This document shows, piece by piece, positions 1 to 6,839 of a stretch of DNA of 8,316 bases; the stretch's first letter is position 1; every line of letters begins with the position of its first letter. The translations under genes were made by a program, and so were the position numbers. The stretch spans positions 1 to 8,316 of the forward strand of contig JAQUMS010000036.1 of the NCBI GenBank assembly GCA_028717985.1, given 5' to 3'. The notes beneath the pieces are model-generated. The model searched no databases, was not told the DNA's origin, and worked only from the letters and a program-made list of their open reading frames with translations. The stretch is from Candidatus Omnitrophota bacterium. GTDB lineage: Bacteria; Omnitrophota; Gorgyraeia; Gygaellales; Profunditerraquicolaceae.

Positions 1-659
1 AACAAAAAGGCGAGCTTGTTTCCCTGAAGGAATACGTTCAGAGGATGCCGGATAAGCAGAAAGATATTTATTATCTTTCCGGTGAGAGCAGGGAGGCCCT
101 TGAACGCAATCCCAACCTGGAATATTTTTTGAAGAACAAGATCGAGGTACTGCTTTTATCGGACCCTGTGGATATTTTCGTCCTTCCTTCCGTCCATGAA
201 TATGAAAAAAAACATATCAGCCCGGTCGATAAATCGGATATCGAACTTAAATTCGAGGATTCACTGGAAAAACCGGATGATAATCTTTCAAAATCGCTTT
301 TAGGTGTTTTTAAGGAAGTCCTGAAGGATTCCGTTGAAGACGTTGTCCCTTCCAAGCGCCTTGTTGATTCACCCGTTACGCTTGTCGCGGGCAAAAACAG
401 CATGGATCCGCAGATGGAGCGGATGATGAAACTTATGGACAAGGATTTTGAACGGGCGAAAAAAATACTCGAAGTGAATATGTCCCATCCGGTAATCAGA
501 AATCTCGGCCGGCTGTACCTTTCCGACGCGGCGGATCCGATTATGCGGAAGTGTATATCCCAGCTTTATGAGGGCGCTTTGTTGATTTCCGGTGACCTGG
601 CGTCAACGAATGATTTTATCAAACGCATGACTGAAATAATGGAGAAAGCCACGCAATAG
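1..659 (+). CDS. htpG: Molecular chaperone HtpG (Hsp90), C-terminal part, 5' end outside window
   Basis: Bacterial Hsp90, an ATP-dependent cytosolic dimeric chaperone. Only the last 218 codons are here; the reading frame is set by base 3 and the start lies upstream, so the ATP-binding N-domain is not visible. The fragment begins in the distal middle domain with the hallmark stretch RMPDKQKDIYYLSGESREA followed by EVLLLSDPVDIFVL, both very typical of HtpG. A variable charged segment follows. The C-terminal dimerisation domain is recognised by NSMDPQMERMMKLMD, then NMSHPVIRNL and a final helical stretch (LYEGALLISGDL, DFIKRMTEIM). The gene ends with TAG at 657-659, a normal family C-terminus with no sign of truncation. 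The next gene has its own promoter, so the two are probably not one operon. The assignment is secure from the motifs. Confidence 0.96.
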   Translation, partial: QKGELVSLKEYVQRMPDKQKDIYYLSGESREALERNPNLEYFLKNKIEVLLLSDPVDIFVLPSVHEYEKKHISPVDKSDIELKFEDSLEKPDDNLSKSLLGVFKEVLKDSVEDVVPSKRLVDSPVTLVAGKNSMDPQMERMMKLMDKDFERAKKILEVNMSHPVIRNLGRLYLSDAADPIMRKCISQLYEGALLISGDLASTNDFIKRMTEIMEKATQ

Positions 660-661
660 CG

Positions 662-687
662 CTTAGCTCTTTGGTCGTAGCTCTTAG
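662..687 (-). repeat. Degenerate intergenic repeat, copy 1 (after htpG)
   Basis: Just after the htpG stop, the + strand has TTAGCTCTTTGGTCGTAG at 663-680, with the word TAGCTCTT occurring twice (664-671 and 678-685) around TGGTC. The 18-nt core matches 15 of 18 bases of TTAGTCCTTTGGTCTTAG at 6073-6090. The reverse complement of 662-687 also resembles 6110-6134 (CTAAGAGC, then GACC, then GCTAAG). It does not fold into a clear hairpin here. It looks like a dispersed degenerate repeat built from short words; function unknown. Confidence 0.55.
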
Positions 688-740
688 AAGATCATTTGAT
701 ACAATATATACTGTTGAAGGCGTAGTAGTTTAAAAATAAT

Positions 741-769
741 TTGTAATTTTTTAGTTCGCCGATTATAAT
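741..769 (+). promoter_or_regulatory. Sigma-70-like promoter for the TPR gene
   Basis: TTGTAA at 741-746 (4 of 6 to the -35 consensus), a 17-nt spacer, and a perfect TATAAT at 764-769. The expected start is near 776, giving a leader of about 35 nt that contains the strong SD at 799-804. A second TATAAT at 787-792 is too close to the SD to serve this gene. Confidence 0.6.
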
Positions 770-810
770 AATGCTTCATTTATTATTATAATTTTTTCAG
801 GAGGGAAGAA

Positions 811-1635
811 GTGAAAGAGGCGATTGTACTGTGTGTGTTTTTGTTCGCGCCGGTTTTTGCGGGAGCGGAGACAATTGTTTTGAAATCAGGAAAAATAATT
901 TCGGGAACGATCAGTGAGCAGACGCCGGAATATATAAAAGTTAAAACCGAGAACGGGGAATTATATTTCGAAAATAAAATTGTCCGTGAGGTTGACGGCA
1001 GGGAATTTAAGCCTTTATTTCCGGGGCAGACGGCTCGTCCCGAATCCGTTCCTGAACCGTCTTTCCCGGCGGCGGCAACGGACGCGACCGCGTGTTTGAA
1101 AGCGGGGATGGTGTACGCCTCTGAAGGAAAGTTTGACGAGGCTGAAACGGAATTTAAAAAAGGCCTGGAACTTAATCCTTCTGAATATAATATCAAAGGC
1201 GCGTTAAGTATTCTTGATGATTTGAAAAAAGGCCTCGCTACCCGCGAATATGCCGATAATGTTTTTAAGGGGTCTCTGGCGCTGGTGAATGAACAGTACG
1301 GGGACGCGATACCGTATTTTGAAAAGATCCTTACCATAAAACCCGAGGACCTGGATGCGCATTATAATATCGGCGTGGCGTATTATTCCCTTAAAAATTA
1401 TCCCAAGGCGATAGAGTTCCTGAAAAAAGCGGTTGAACTTAAGCCTGATGATGCCGAGGGAAGGGCGTTTCTCGGCAATGTGTATTATGCCGCGGGCCAG
1501 GATGAAAAAGCCCGGGAAAGTTTGCTTGCCGCGCGTGCTTTATTCGAACAAGCCGGAGATAAAGAGAGCCTCCGAGAGGTAGATGCGTTCCTGTCTGAAA
1601 TTTCTTCCGCTGTCCCGCCTTCAAAACCTCTTTAA
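811..1635 (+). CDS. Exported TPR-repeat protein with N-terminal beta-rich domain
   Basis: A 274-aa protein starting at GTG. The start is fixed by the SD AGGAGG at 799-804, six bases upstream, and by the signal peptide that follows directly. Residues 1-19 (MKEAIVLCVFLFAPVFAGA) are a short Sec-type signal with probable cleavage after AGA; there is no lipobox cysteine, so a periplasmic or secreted protein is likely. Residues 20-63 (TIVLKSGKIISGTI, YIKVKTENGELYF) resemble the small beta-rich domains with an 'LKSG..I.G.I' pattern found at the N-terminus of many exported bacterial proteins. A Pro/Ala linker (about 70-90) leads to tetratricopeptide repeats: about 92-125 (EGKFDEAETEFKKGLELNP), 150-182, 183-216 (NIGVAYYSLKNYPKAIEFLKKAVELKP) and 217-250 (LGNVYYAAGQDEKA). 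TPRs mediate protein-protein contacts, so a scaffold role in the envelope is plausible, but the partner is unknown. It appears monocistronic, with its own promoter and a hairpin just after the stop. Confidence 0.85.
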   Translation: MKEAIVLCVFLFAPVFAGAETIVLKSGKIISGTISEQTPEYIKVKTENGELYFENKIVREVDGREFKPLFPGQTARPESVPEPSFPAAATDATACLKAGMVYASEGKFDEAETEFKKGLELNPSEYNIKGALSILDDLKKGLATREYADNVFKGSLALVNEQYGDAIPYFEKILTIKPEDLDAHYNIGVAYYSLKNYPKAIEFLKKAVELKPDDAEGRAFLGNVYYAAGQDEKARESLLAARALFEQAGDKESLREVDAFLSEISSAVPPSKPL

Positions 1636-1639
1636 CCTT

Positions 1640-1674
1640 TTAACCTGTCCCACTCCGGGAGTGGGATAGGTTAA
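1640..1674 (+). terminator. Strong hairpin after the TPR gene, probable terminator
   Basis: Near-perfect inverted repeat with arms 1640-1656 and 1658-1674 (TTAACCTGTCCCACTCC paired with its complement, one G-T pair), beginning 4 nt after the TPR stop codon. The T-rich run (1682-1697) starts several bases after the stem rather than directly against it, so it is slightly unlike a textbook intrinsic terminator. It could alternatively be a dispersed palindromic repeat. Confidence 0.6.
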
Positions 1675-1707
1675 TCGGGTAATTTTAATTTTTTTTTCGT
1701 CATTATG

Positions 1708-1716
1708 TGGTAAAAT
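1708..1716 (+). promoter_or_regulatory. Candidate extended -10 element upstream of dnaX
   Basis: TGG followed by TAAAAT (1711-1716) matches an extended -10 pattern. The -35 region is only a T-run, with no good hexamer. It would give a leader of about 100 nt before dnaX. A weaker alternative is TTGTAA (1765-1770), 17 nt, TTAAAT (1788-1793). Confidence 0.35.
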
Positions 1717-1822
1717 TATGAAGTTGGGAGCAAGTGACTCTGAGATTTTTTGAGGGAAAATTGCTTGTAATACCTGATTAAAACTCTTTAAATAACTTTT
1801 TCTCTTTATTTGTTTTAAACCT

Positions 1823-3544
1823 ATGGCTTATGTCGTTTTCGCTTTAAAATGGCGCCCGCAGAACTTTGATGAGATCGTCGGGCAGGATCATATCGTGGTA
1901 GATTTAAAAGGCGCGATCGAGAAAGACCGGGTCGCCCACGCGTATTTATTTGCCGGGCCCCGGGGAGTAGGTAAAACTTCGACCGCGCGCATACTCGCGA
2001 AAGCGCTTAATTGCAAAAACCGTAAAGGTCCTAACCCGTGCGGGACGTGTTCTTCCTGTGTTGAGATAACTCAGGGAAGCAGTCTGGATGTAATTGAAAT
2101 AGACGGAGCTTCCAACCGCGGGATAGATGAGATCCGTGCGTTGCGCGAAAACGTTAAATTTTCCCCTACACAGGGTAAATTTAAGATCTATATTATAGAT
2201 GAAGTCCATCAGATTACCACTGATGGTTTCAACGCTTTGCTTAAAACCCTTGAAGAACCGCCGCCGTTCGTGAAATTTATTTTTGCCACCACCTCTTCGC
2301 ATAAGGTAATGCCTACGATCTTGTCCCGCTGCCAGCGCCTTGATTTCCGGCGTATTTCCACTATGGAGCTTATAGAACAGCTGGATAAAATCGTTAAGGC
2401 TGAGGGTATGGATGTTGATCAGAAAGTCCTTGCCGCGATCGCCAGGGCGAGCGACGGAGCACTCAGGGACGCCGAATCCATCCTGGATCAGTTGATCGCG
2501 TTTTCTAAAGGAAAGGTCACGCTGGAGGACATTAATTCAATGCTTGGCCTGGTGGAACAGGATGTTTTATTTGAGATTACTGAGGCTGTTACGAATAAAG
2601 ATGCCGCGAAGGCCCTGCGTCTTTTGAACACGATGATAGATAACGGTAAAGATCCGGGGGTTTTCCTGAACAATCTTATTGATCATTTCCGTAATCTGAT
2701 GATCGCTAAAGTCGCCCAGGCCGACGCGCAGTTGATTGATCTGCCTCATGATGTGTGTGAAAAATTATTACAACAGTCGAGAAAAATAGCATTAGAAACG
2801 ATATTGAGTAATTTTACTATTTTAATTAACGCTCAGGAAATGGCTAAACGTTTGGATTCCGTTCGTATCGCGCTGGAAGTCAGCCTTGTGCGTTTGAGCC
2901 ATCCGGCACAGGGGACGGAAAGCGTAAAGCCGGTTAATTCTTCTTCTGTTCAGCCGAAAGAAAAATCTTCGCGTCAGTATACTACTCCGGCGGTTTCACG
3001 CCCGGTTTTTCCTCCCCGCGATACTCCTGTCCGTGAACAGGGGATAAAACCCGCGCCTCCGGCAAAAAATAAGCGTCCGGAAATTAACGCGGAAGACGAA
3101 CAGGATCTTCTTACTATGGGGGGAAATATATCTTCTCTCGAGAAAGACCCGGTGGATGATCTTGAAGAAAAAAAACAAACTATTGCTACAGCTGTATCTA
3201 TAACACGTGAAAGCGTAAAATCGGAATGGGAAAACCTGATAAGCCAGTTGAGCAGGGTTAAGATGTCGGTGGCTACCTATTTGAATGAAGGGACGGTTGT
3301 TTCCCTTGAAGGCCACGCTTTGACTATAGCCTTTCCTAAGCACTGCTCTCTTCATAAAGAATCCCTTGAAGGTAAGGAGAATAAGGCGCTTATTGAGCGC
3401 ACGCTTGCCGAATTGATCAACGGTCATGTCCGGGTGCATTTTATCCTTTCAGACGAAGACAGCGCTAAATCCGATAGTTCAAAAGATCCCATGGTGCAAT
3501 CTGTGCTTGACGCTTTTAAAGGCAGAGTGGTGAAGGAGGAATAA
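1823..3544 (+). CDS. dnaX: DNA polymerase III subunit tau/gamma (clamp loader ATPase)
   Basis: A 573-aa AAA+ ATPase that loads the beta clamp and, as tau, links the clamp loader to the polymerase. The N-terminus MAYVVFALKWRPQNFDEIVGQ is the family signature and fixes the start even though no SD precedes the ATG. Visible motifs are Walker A GPRGVGKT (45-52), zinc-binding cysteines C64, C73, C76 and C79, Walker B IIDEVH (124-129), sensor-1 region FATT (154-157), and the SRC arginine-finger motif (168-170). The clamp-loader collar follows to about residue 365. A Pro/Lys-rich linker (about 370-460) precedes a C-terminal domain (about 464-573, starting near W469) in the position of the alpha-binding tau domain. 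The linker holds an A8 tract (3168-3175) that may yield a gamma form. The stop overlaps the recR start by one base. The length lies between Thermus and E. coli tau. Confidence 0.97.
   Translation: MAYVVFALKWRPQNFDEIVGQDHIVVDLKGAIEKDRVAHAYLFAGPRGVGKTSTARILAKALNCKNRKGPNPCGTCSSCVEITQGSSLDVIEIDGASNRGIDEIRALRENVKFSPTQGKFKIYIIDEVHQITTDGFNALLKTLEEPPPFVKFIFATTSSHKVMPTILSRCQRLDFRRISTMELIEQLDKIVKAEGMDVDQKVLAAIARASDGALRDAESILDQLIAFSKGKVTLEDINSMLGLVEQDVLFEITEAVTNKDAAKALRLLNTMIDNGKDPGVFLNNLIDHFRNLMIAKVAQADAQLIDLPHDVCEKLLQQSRKIALETILSNFTILINAQEMAKRLDSVRIALEVSLVRLSHPAQGTESVKPVNSSSVQPKEKSSRQYTTPAVSRPVFPPRDTPVREQGIKPAPPAKNKRPEINAEDEQDLLTMGGNISSLEKDPVDDLEEKKQTIATAVSITRESVKSEWENLISQLSRVKMSVATYLNEGTVVSLEGHALTIAFPKHCSLHKESLEGKENKALIERTLAELINGHVRVHFILSDEDSAKSDSSKDPMVQSVLDAFKGRVVKEE
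3168..3175 (+). promoter_or_regulatory. Candidate slippery tract for a short gamma form of DnaX
   Basis: Eight A residues, read in frame as gaA AAA AAA and followed by C, at codons 449-451. A -1 shift reads 11 codons to TGA at 3208-3210; a +1 shift reaches TAA at 3201-3203. The -1 product would be about 462 aa and lack the tau C-domain. A weak SD-like GGTGG lies at 3151-3155. In E. coli gamma arises by ribosomal frameshifting on an A-rich site, and in Thermus by slippage on an A-run. That it acts here is inference. Confidence 0.45.
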
Positions 3545-4143
3545 TGGCGGTTTACACGGACTCAATAAAATTATTGATAGAAAAACTGACTAAATTTCCC
3601 GGCGTCGGAAGGCGCAGTGCCGAAAGAATCGTAGATTATATCCTGGAAGCTCCGGTAGAGGAAATTAAAGGGCTGGCTGAAGCTATCGTGAAGGTAAAAG
3701 AGAACGTTAAATTCTGCCGTGTGTGCAATAACTTAAGCGAAGAAGAAATGTGCACAATCTGCAGGGATGTGAACCGGAACAAATCTTTGTTGTGCGTGGT
3801 AGAAAGCCCTAATGATATCTCCAGTATTGAGAAAACCGCTATGTTTAAGGGCGTGTACCACGTTTTGCTCGGGGCTATCGCTCCTCTGGAAGGCAAAGGC
3901 CCTCAGCATTTAAAGATAGACAGTTTGATTCACCGGATACAAGAAGAAAAAATTACGGAAGTTATTATAGCCACAGGCGCTGATACCGAAGGGGTGACCA
4001 CAGCGTTATACCTGGCAAAAGTTTTAAAACCACTAAACATTGCTGTCAGCAGGATCGGATTAGGCTTGCCCGTTGGGTCAAACCTTGAATATGCCGATGC
4101 CGCTACCATTTCGATGGCTTTGGAATCCCGCCGTTCAATCTAA
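3544..4143 (+). CDS. recR: Recombination mediator protein RecR
   Basis: A 199-aa protein of the RecFOR pathway, which with RecO (and RecF) helps load RecA onto SSB-coated single-stranded DNA at gaps. The domain order is canonical: helix-hairpin-helix KFPGVGRRSAERIV (about 17-30), a C4 zinc finger with C58, C61, C70 and C73 (CRVC, then CTIC), a Toprim domain starting LLCVVESPNDI (82-92; E87 and D91 are the acidic residues), and the C-terminal signature RIGLGLPVGSNLEYADAATI (170-189). Length matches the usual ~200 aa. The start overlaps the dnaX stop in TAATG and has a strong SD, AAGGAGG at 3533-3539, inside the end of dnaX, so the two genes should be co-transcribed and translationally coupled. 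The Toprim segment usually reading 'NPT.EGE.TA' is here GADTEGVTTA, a modest variation. Confidence 0.97.
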   Translation: MAVYTDSIKLLIEKLTKFPGVGRRSAERIVDYILEAPVEEIKGLAEAIVKVKENVKFCRVCNNLSEEEMCTICRDVNRNKSLLCVVESPNDISSIEKTAMFKGVYHVLLGAIAPLEGKGPQHLKIDSLIHRIQEEKITEVIIATGADTEGVTTALYLAKVLKPLNIAVSRIGLGLPVGSNLEYADAATISMALESRRSI

Positions 4144-4147
4144 TACC

Positions 4148-6076
4148 ATGATATCTATAAGCAATGTTTCAAAAAATTACGGTAAAAAAGTTTTATATGA
4201 GAACCTGAATCTCGCCATTAATCGCGGCGAGAAAATCGGCCTTATCGGGCCTAATGGCGCCGGTAAGACTACGCTGTTTTACCTTATCCAGGGAGACCTG
4301 GAACCTTCCGCCGGTGACATTCACGTCCTTAAGAATATCCGTATCGGGTATTTGCCGCAGGAAAGCAGTTTCAATTCGGAGCGCACCGTCCTTTCGGAAG
4401 TCGTTGAAGGCGATGAAACCATTATGCGCCTTAAAAAAATTAAAGATGAACTGGAAGAAAAAAATGAAGCGGCCTCTGACCGTTACGGTGAGGTCCTGCA
4501 CGATTTGGAACATCTGGGGTATTTTGAACTTGAGCATAAGGCGGAACGCATTTTATCGGGGTTGGGATTTAAAGAACGCGATTTTAACCGGCCCATACGG
4601 GAAATGAGCGGCGGCTGGCAGATGCGTGTGCTTTTAGCAAAGCTTCTTACCTGCGATTACGATATACTTCTTTTGGACGAACCCACCAACTACCTGGATT
4701 TAAATGCCGCGGTCTGGCTGAAAGATTTTCTGACTTCGTATGAAGGAACGTTCGTGATGATCTCCCACGACAAGGCGTTTTTAAACGAAGTCACCAATGT
4801 CACGTTTATTTTGGAAAACGGCGTTATTACCAAGATGCGCGGTAACTATGAGCATTATGAAAAAGTCAAAGAGGAAAAACGGCTTTTTCTTGAGCGCCAG
4901 TATAAGGAGCAGGAGAAAAAAAAGGAACAGATGCAGAAGTTTGTGGACCGTTTTCACGCCCAGCCGAATAAAGCATCTCAGGTCCGCGCTAAAAAGACCC
5001 AGCTGGAGAAAATGGAGGATATCCAGCTTCTTCCCGACCGCAGGGAGAGTATCCATAATTTTCAGTTTCCCCAGGCTAAGCGCAGCGGACATAAAGTTAT
5101 TTCCCTGGACACTATTTCCAAAGCGTACGGCGATATACGCGTTTATACAGATTTTAGTTTTGAAATAACCCAGGGAGAAAAAGCTGTTCTGGTAGGGGAA
5201 AACGGGGCGGGGAAATCCACGCTTTTAAAAATCCTTGCCGGGGTTGTTCCCGCTGATTCCGGGAAAAGAGAAGTAGGCCATAATGTGGACACGGGCTATT
5301 TTTCGCAGACGCGCACTGATGTTTTGAATTCGGAAAACACCGTTTTGCGCGAAGCATATTCCGCCGCTCCGGGGTTTATGTCGGAGACGATTGTCCGGAC
5401 TATTCTGGGCGCGTTTCTGTTTACCGGGGAGGACGCAGATAAACATGTCAGCGTGTTGTCCGGAGGGGAAAAAAGCAGGCTTATTCTTGCGAAACTGCTG
5501 ATTAATCCGCCTAATTGCCTTTTACTGGACGAGCCTACCACTCACCTTGATGTTGACGCTGTTGACGCTCTTATCAAAGCCCTTCAGCAATATGAGGGCA
5601 CGATCGTGTTTATAAGTCATGATATCCATTTCGTGCGTTCCGTCGCCAATGTCGTTTATGAAGTCAAAGAAGGCAGGGTCAGGAAATTTCCCGACAATTT
5701 TGATTATTATTTATTTAAAAGAGCACAGGGCGGGGATGATGTTGAAATAAAAAATAAGAAGCCATCCTCAAATCCGGAAAAAGAAAAGCGCCAGCTTGAA
5801 ATGCAGAGGAAAAGAGAGGAAGAACGCCGCATTAAACAGGAAGAACAGAAACGGAAAAACCACAATTCCACTCTGCGCCAGAAGATCAATACATTAAGGG
5901 AAGAACAGGAAGCATTGAGGCTGGAAAGTTCGGTGAAAGTCCGAGCCTTGTCTAATACAAAGATTTACCGTGACGAAGAAACCGTCCGGGACCTCGGCAA
6001 GAGGCTTAAAGAAATAGAAGTCCGGATCGCGGCCATTGACGGGGAAATAAAAGAAGTGGAAAGGAAAATGATTTAG
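4148..6076 (+). CDS. ABC-F family ATPase (YdiF/YheS-like)
   Basis: A 642-aa soluble protein with two ABC domains and no membrane segments, as in ABC-F translation factors that act at the ribosomal E site. Domain 1 has Walker A GPNGAGKT (34-41), signature MSGGWQMR (153-160), Walker B LLLDEPTNYLD (174-184, catalytic E178) and switch H207. A charged helical linker (about 232-310) corresponds to the P-site tRNA-interaction motif. Domain 2 has Walker A GENGAGKS (350-357), signature LSGGEKSR (437-444), Walker B LLLDEPTTHLD (458-468, E462) and H491. A Lys/Glu-rich C-terminal coiled coil covers about 545-642. The SGGWQMR signature and the C-terminal extension suggest the YdiF/YheS (ABCF3-like) branch rather than EttA, and an antibiotic-resistance role is not indicated. 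ATG 4148 is chosen because MISISNVSKNYG begins the ABC fold; the 25-codon upstream extension lies wholly inside recR. It starts 4 nt after the recR stop without a clear SD, consistent with coupling. Confidence 0.93.
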   Translation: MISISNVSKNYGKKVLYENLNLAINRGEKIGLIGPNGAGKTTLFYLIQGDLEPSAGDIHVLKNIRIGYLPQESSFNSERTVLSEVVEGDETIMRLKKIKDELEEKNEAASDRYGEVLHDLEHLGYFELEHKAERILSGLGFKERDFNRPIREMSGGWQMRVLLAKLLTCDYDILLLDEPTNYLDLNAAVWLKDFLTSYEGTFVMISHDKAFLNEVTNVTFILENGVITKMRGNYEHYEKVKEEKRLFLERQYKEQEKKKEQMQKFVDRFHAQPNKASQVRAKKTQLEKMEDIQLLPDRRESIHNFQFPQAKRSGHKVISLDTISKAYGDIRVYTDFSFEITQGEKAVLVGENGAGKSTLLKILAGVVPADSGKREVGHNVDTGYFSQTRTDVLNSENTVLREAYSAAPGFMSETIVRTILGAFLFTGEDADKHVSVLSGGEKSRLILAKLLINPPNCLLLDEPTTHLDVDAVDALIKALQQYEGTIVFISHDIHFVRSVANVVYEVKEGRVRKFPDNFDYYLFKRAQGGDDVEIKNKKPSSNPEKEKRQLEMQRKREEERRIKQEEQKRKNHNSTLRQKINTLREEQEALRLESSVKVRALSNTKIYRDEETVRDLGKRLKEIEVRIAAIDGEIKEVERKMI

Positions 6077-6090
6077 TCCTTTGGTCTTAG
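6073..6090 (+). repeat. Degenerate intergenic repeat, copy 2 (after ABC-F gene)
   Basis: TTAGTCCTTTGGTCTTAG, overlapping the ABC-F stop codon (TAG 6074-6076), matches 15 of 18 bases of the sequence at 663-680 after htpG. An inverted relative lies at 6110-6134, so the pair also forms the hairpin between the convergent genes. Confidence 0.5.
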
Positions 6091-6121
6091 TAAAAGCAAA
6101 ATATTTTTTCTAAGAGCAAAG
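6079..6121. terminator. Hairpin between convergent genes, possible terminator
   Basis: Arms 6079-6090 (CTTTGGTCTTAG) and 6110-6121 (CTAAGAGCAAAG) pair at 11 of 12 positions with one G-G mismatch, around a 19-nt AT-rich loop that itself holds AAAATATTTT (6098-6107). It sits between the ABC-F stop (6076) and the nitroreductase stop (6140), where a terminator serving either strand would be expected. There is no immediate U-tract on either side, so function as an intrinsic terminator is uncertain. Confidence 0.4.
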
Positions 6122-6134
6122 ACCTAAGGCTAAG
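6110..6134 (+). repeat. Degenerate intergenic repeat, inverted copy
   Basis: CTAAGAGC, AAAGACC, TAAGGCTAAG in succession. It aligns with the reverse complement of 662-687 with few substitutions and one gap, sharing CTAAGAGC, GACC and GCTAAG. It is an inverted relative of the copy at 6073-6090, and its first 12 bases form the right arm of the hairpin. Confidence 0.45.
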
Positions 6135-6139
6135 AACTT

Positions 6140-6829
6140 TTATTGTTTTTTCCCCGCCGGAATAATATAGATAGGTTCTTTTTGAGAAGATGATATCCCG
6201 AGGATTTTTGTTATTTTTTCGCAGTCAAACGCTCCTATAGCCACAATCCCCACATTGATTGCCGCCGCTTCAAGATAAATGTTTTGCGCGGCATGACCGG
6301 CTTCCATATCCACGTACCGGCTTGCTTGTTTCGCGAACTTTTTCTCCGATTTTTTATAATCCGCCGTTAACACGAGAGTTGCCCCTGCGTTTTTTATCCA
6401 CGGTTCAACAAACGTTCCCTTGCATAATTCAGGCCTCATGTCGCCTTCGGAAATTTTGATCAGTTCGTGCCCGTCCGGTTTATATTCATATACTCCCTGA
6501 GTTAATCCCGAAATATTTCCCGCGATCAGGTAAAGAGTCAGGGGATAGAGCGCTCCGGCTGAAGGCGCGGTCCTGTATCCGTTTTCCCGGTCTATGATGC
6601 CTTGTCCGGCCCAGAGAAGCTGGGATATTTCATTGAGCGAAAGCGATGCCGCGGAAAATTCCCGGACTGTCCGGCGTTCGGAAAGGGTTTTTTCAAGTGA
6701 GACTGTTCCGTCCAGGCAGGGGGAAGGAAGTTTGATTTGTTCCTGCGCGAAAAGAAATCGGGCATGTCCCGCCCAAAGGCATACAAAAGCAATTACAATA
6801 ATTTTTACAGCGATACGTAATAATTTCAT
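6140..6829 (-). CDS. Exported SagB-type nitroreductase-family protein
   Basis: A 229-aa protein of the FMN-dependent nitroreductase fold, SagB/ThcOx-like branch. Residues 1-28 form a signal peptide (MKLLR, hydrophobic IAVKIIVIAFVCLWAG, probable cleavage after RFLFA), so the enzyme should act outside the cytoplasm. The mature part starts IKLPSPCLDGTVSLEKTLSERRTVREF; the RRTVREF arginines are typical FMN-phosphate ligands. Other branch motifs are LSLNEISQLLWAGQG (63-77), YRTAPSAGALYPL (85-97), DMEAGHAAQNIYLEAAA (174-190), and the C-terminal IGAFDCEKITKILGI with PIYIIPAGK. The family performs flavin-dependent oxidations or reductions; in thiazole/oxazole peptide clusters SagB oxidises azolines, but no cyclodehydratase, precursor or transporter gene is visible, so a stand-alone redox role is more likely and the substrate is unknown. 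The start lies 10 nt after the upstream gene's stop and lacks a clear SD, suggesting coupled translation. Confidence 0.85.
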   Translation of the reverse strand: MKLLRIAVKIIVIAFVCLWAGHARFLFAQEQIKLPSPCLDGTVSLEKTLSERRTVREFSAASLSLNEISQLLWAGQGIIDRENGYRTAPSAGALYPLTLYLIAGNISGLTQGVYEYKPDGHELIKISEGDMRPELCKGTFVEPWIKNAGATLVLTADYKKSEKKFAKQASRYVDMEAGHAAQNIYLEAAAINVGIVAIGAFDCEKITKILGISSSQKEPIYIIPAGKKQ

Positions 6830-6839
6830 ACAGGAATGG

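Noticed and set aside
787..792. Second TATAAT before the TPR gene
   Set aside because: Transcription from it would start at or inside the SD, so it cannot serve this gene; part of an AT-rich stretch.
786..1337. Long - strand open frame (183 codons) opposite the TPR gene
   Set aside because: Its translation shows no recognisable domain and is Ser/Pro/Phe-rich as expected for an antisense shadow; the + strand frame has signal peptide, TPRs, SD and promoter.
4073..4147. N-terminal extension of the ABC-F protein from ATG 4073
   Set aside because: It lies entirely within the 3' end of recR in another frame, lacks an SD, and the ABC fold begins at the ATG at 4148.
4148..6076. ABC-F gene as an antibiotic-resistance determinant
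   Set aside because: The linker and signature look like the housekeeping YdiF/YheS branch, and the gene sits in a core dnaX-recR context with no mobile or resistance neighbours.
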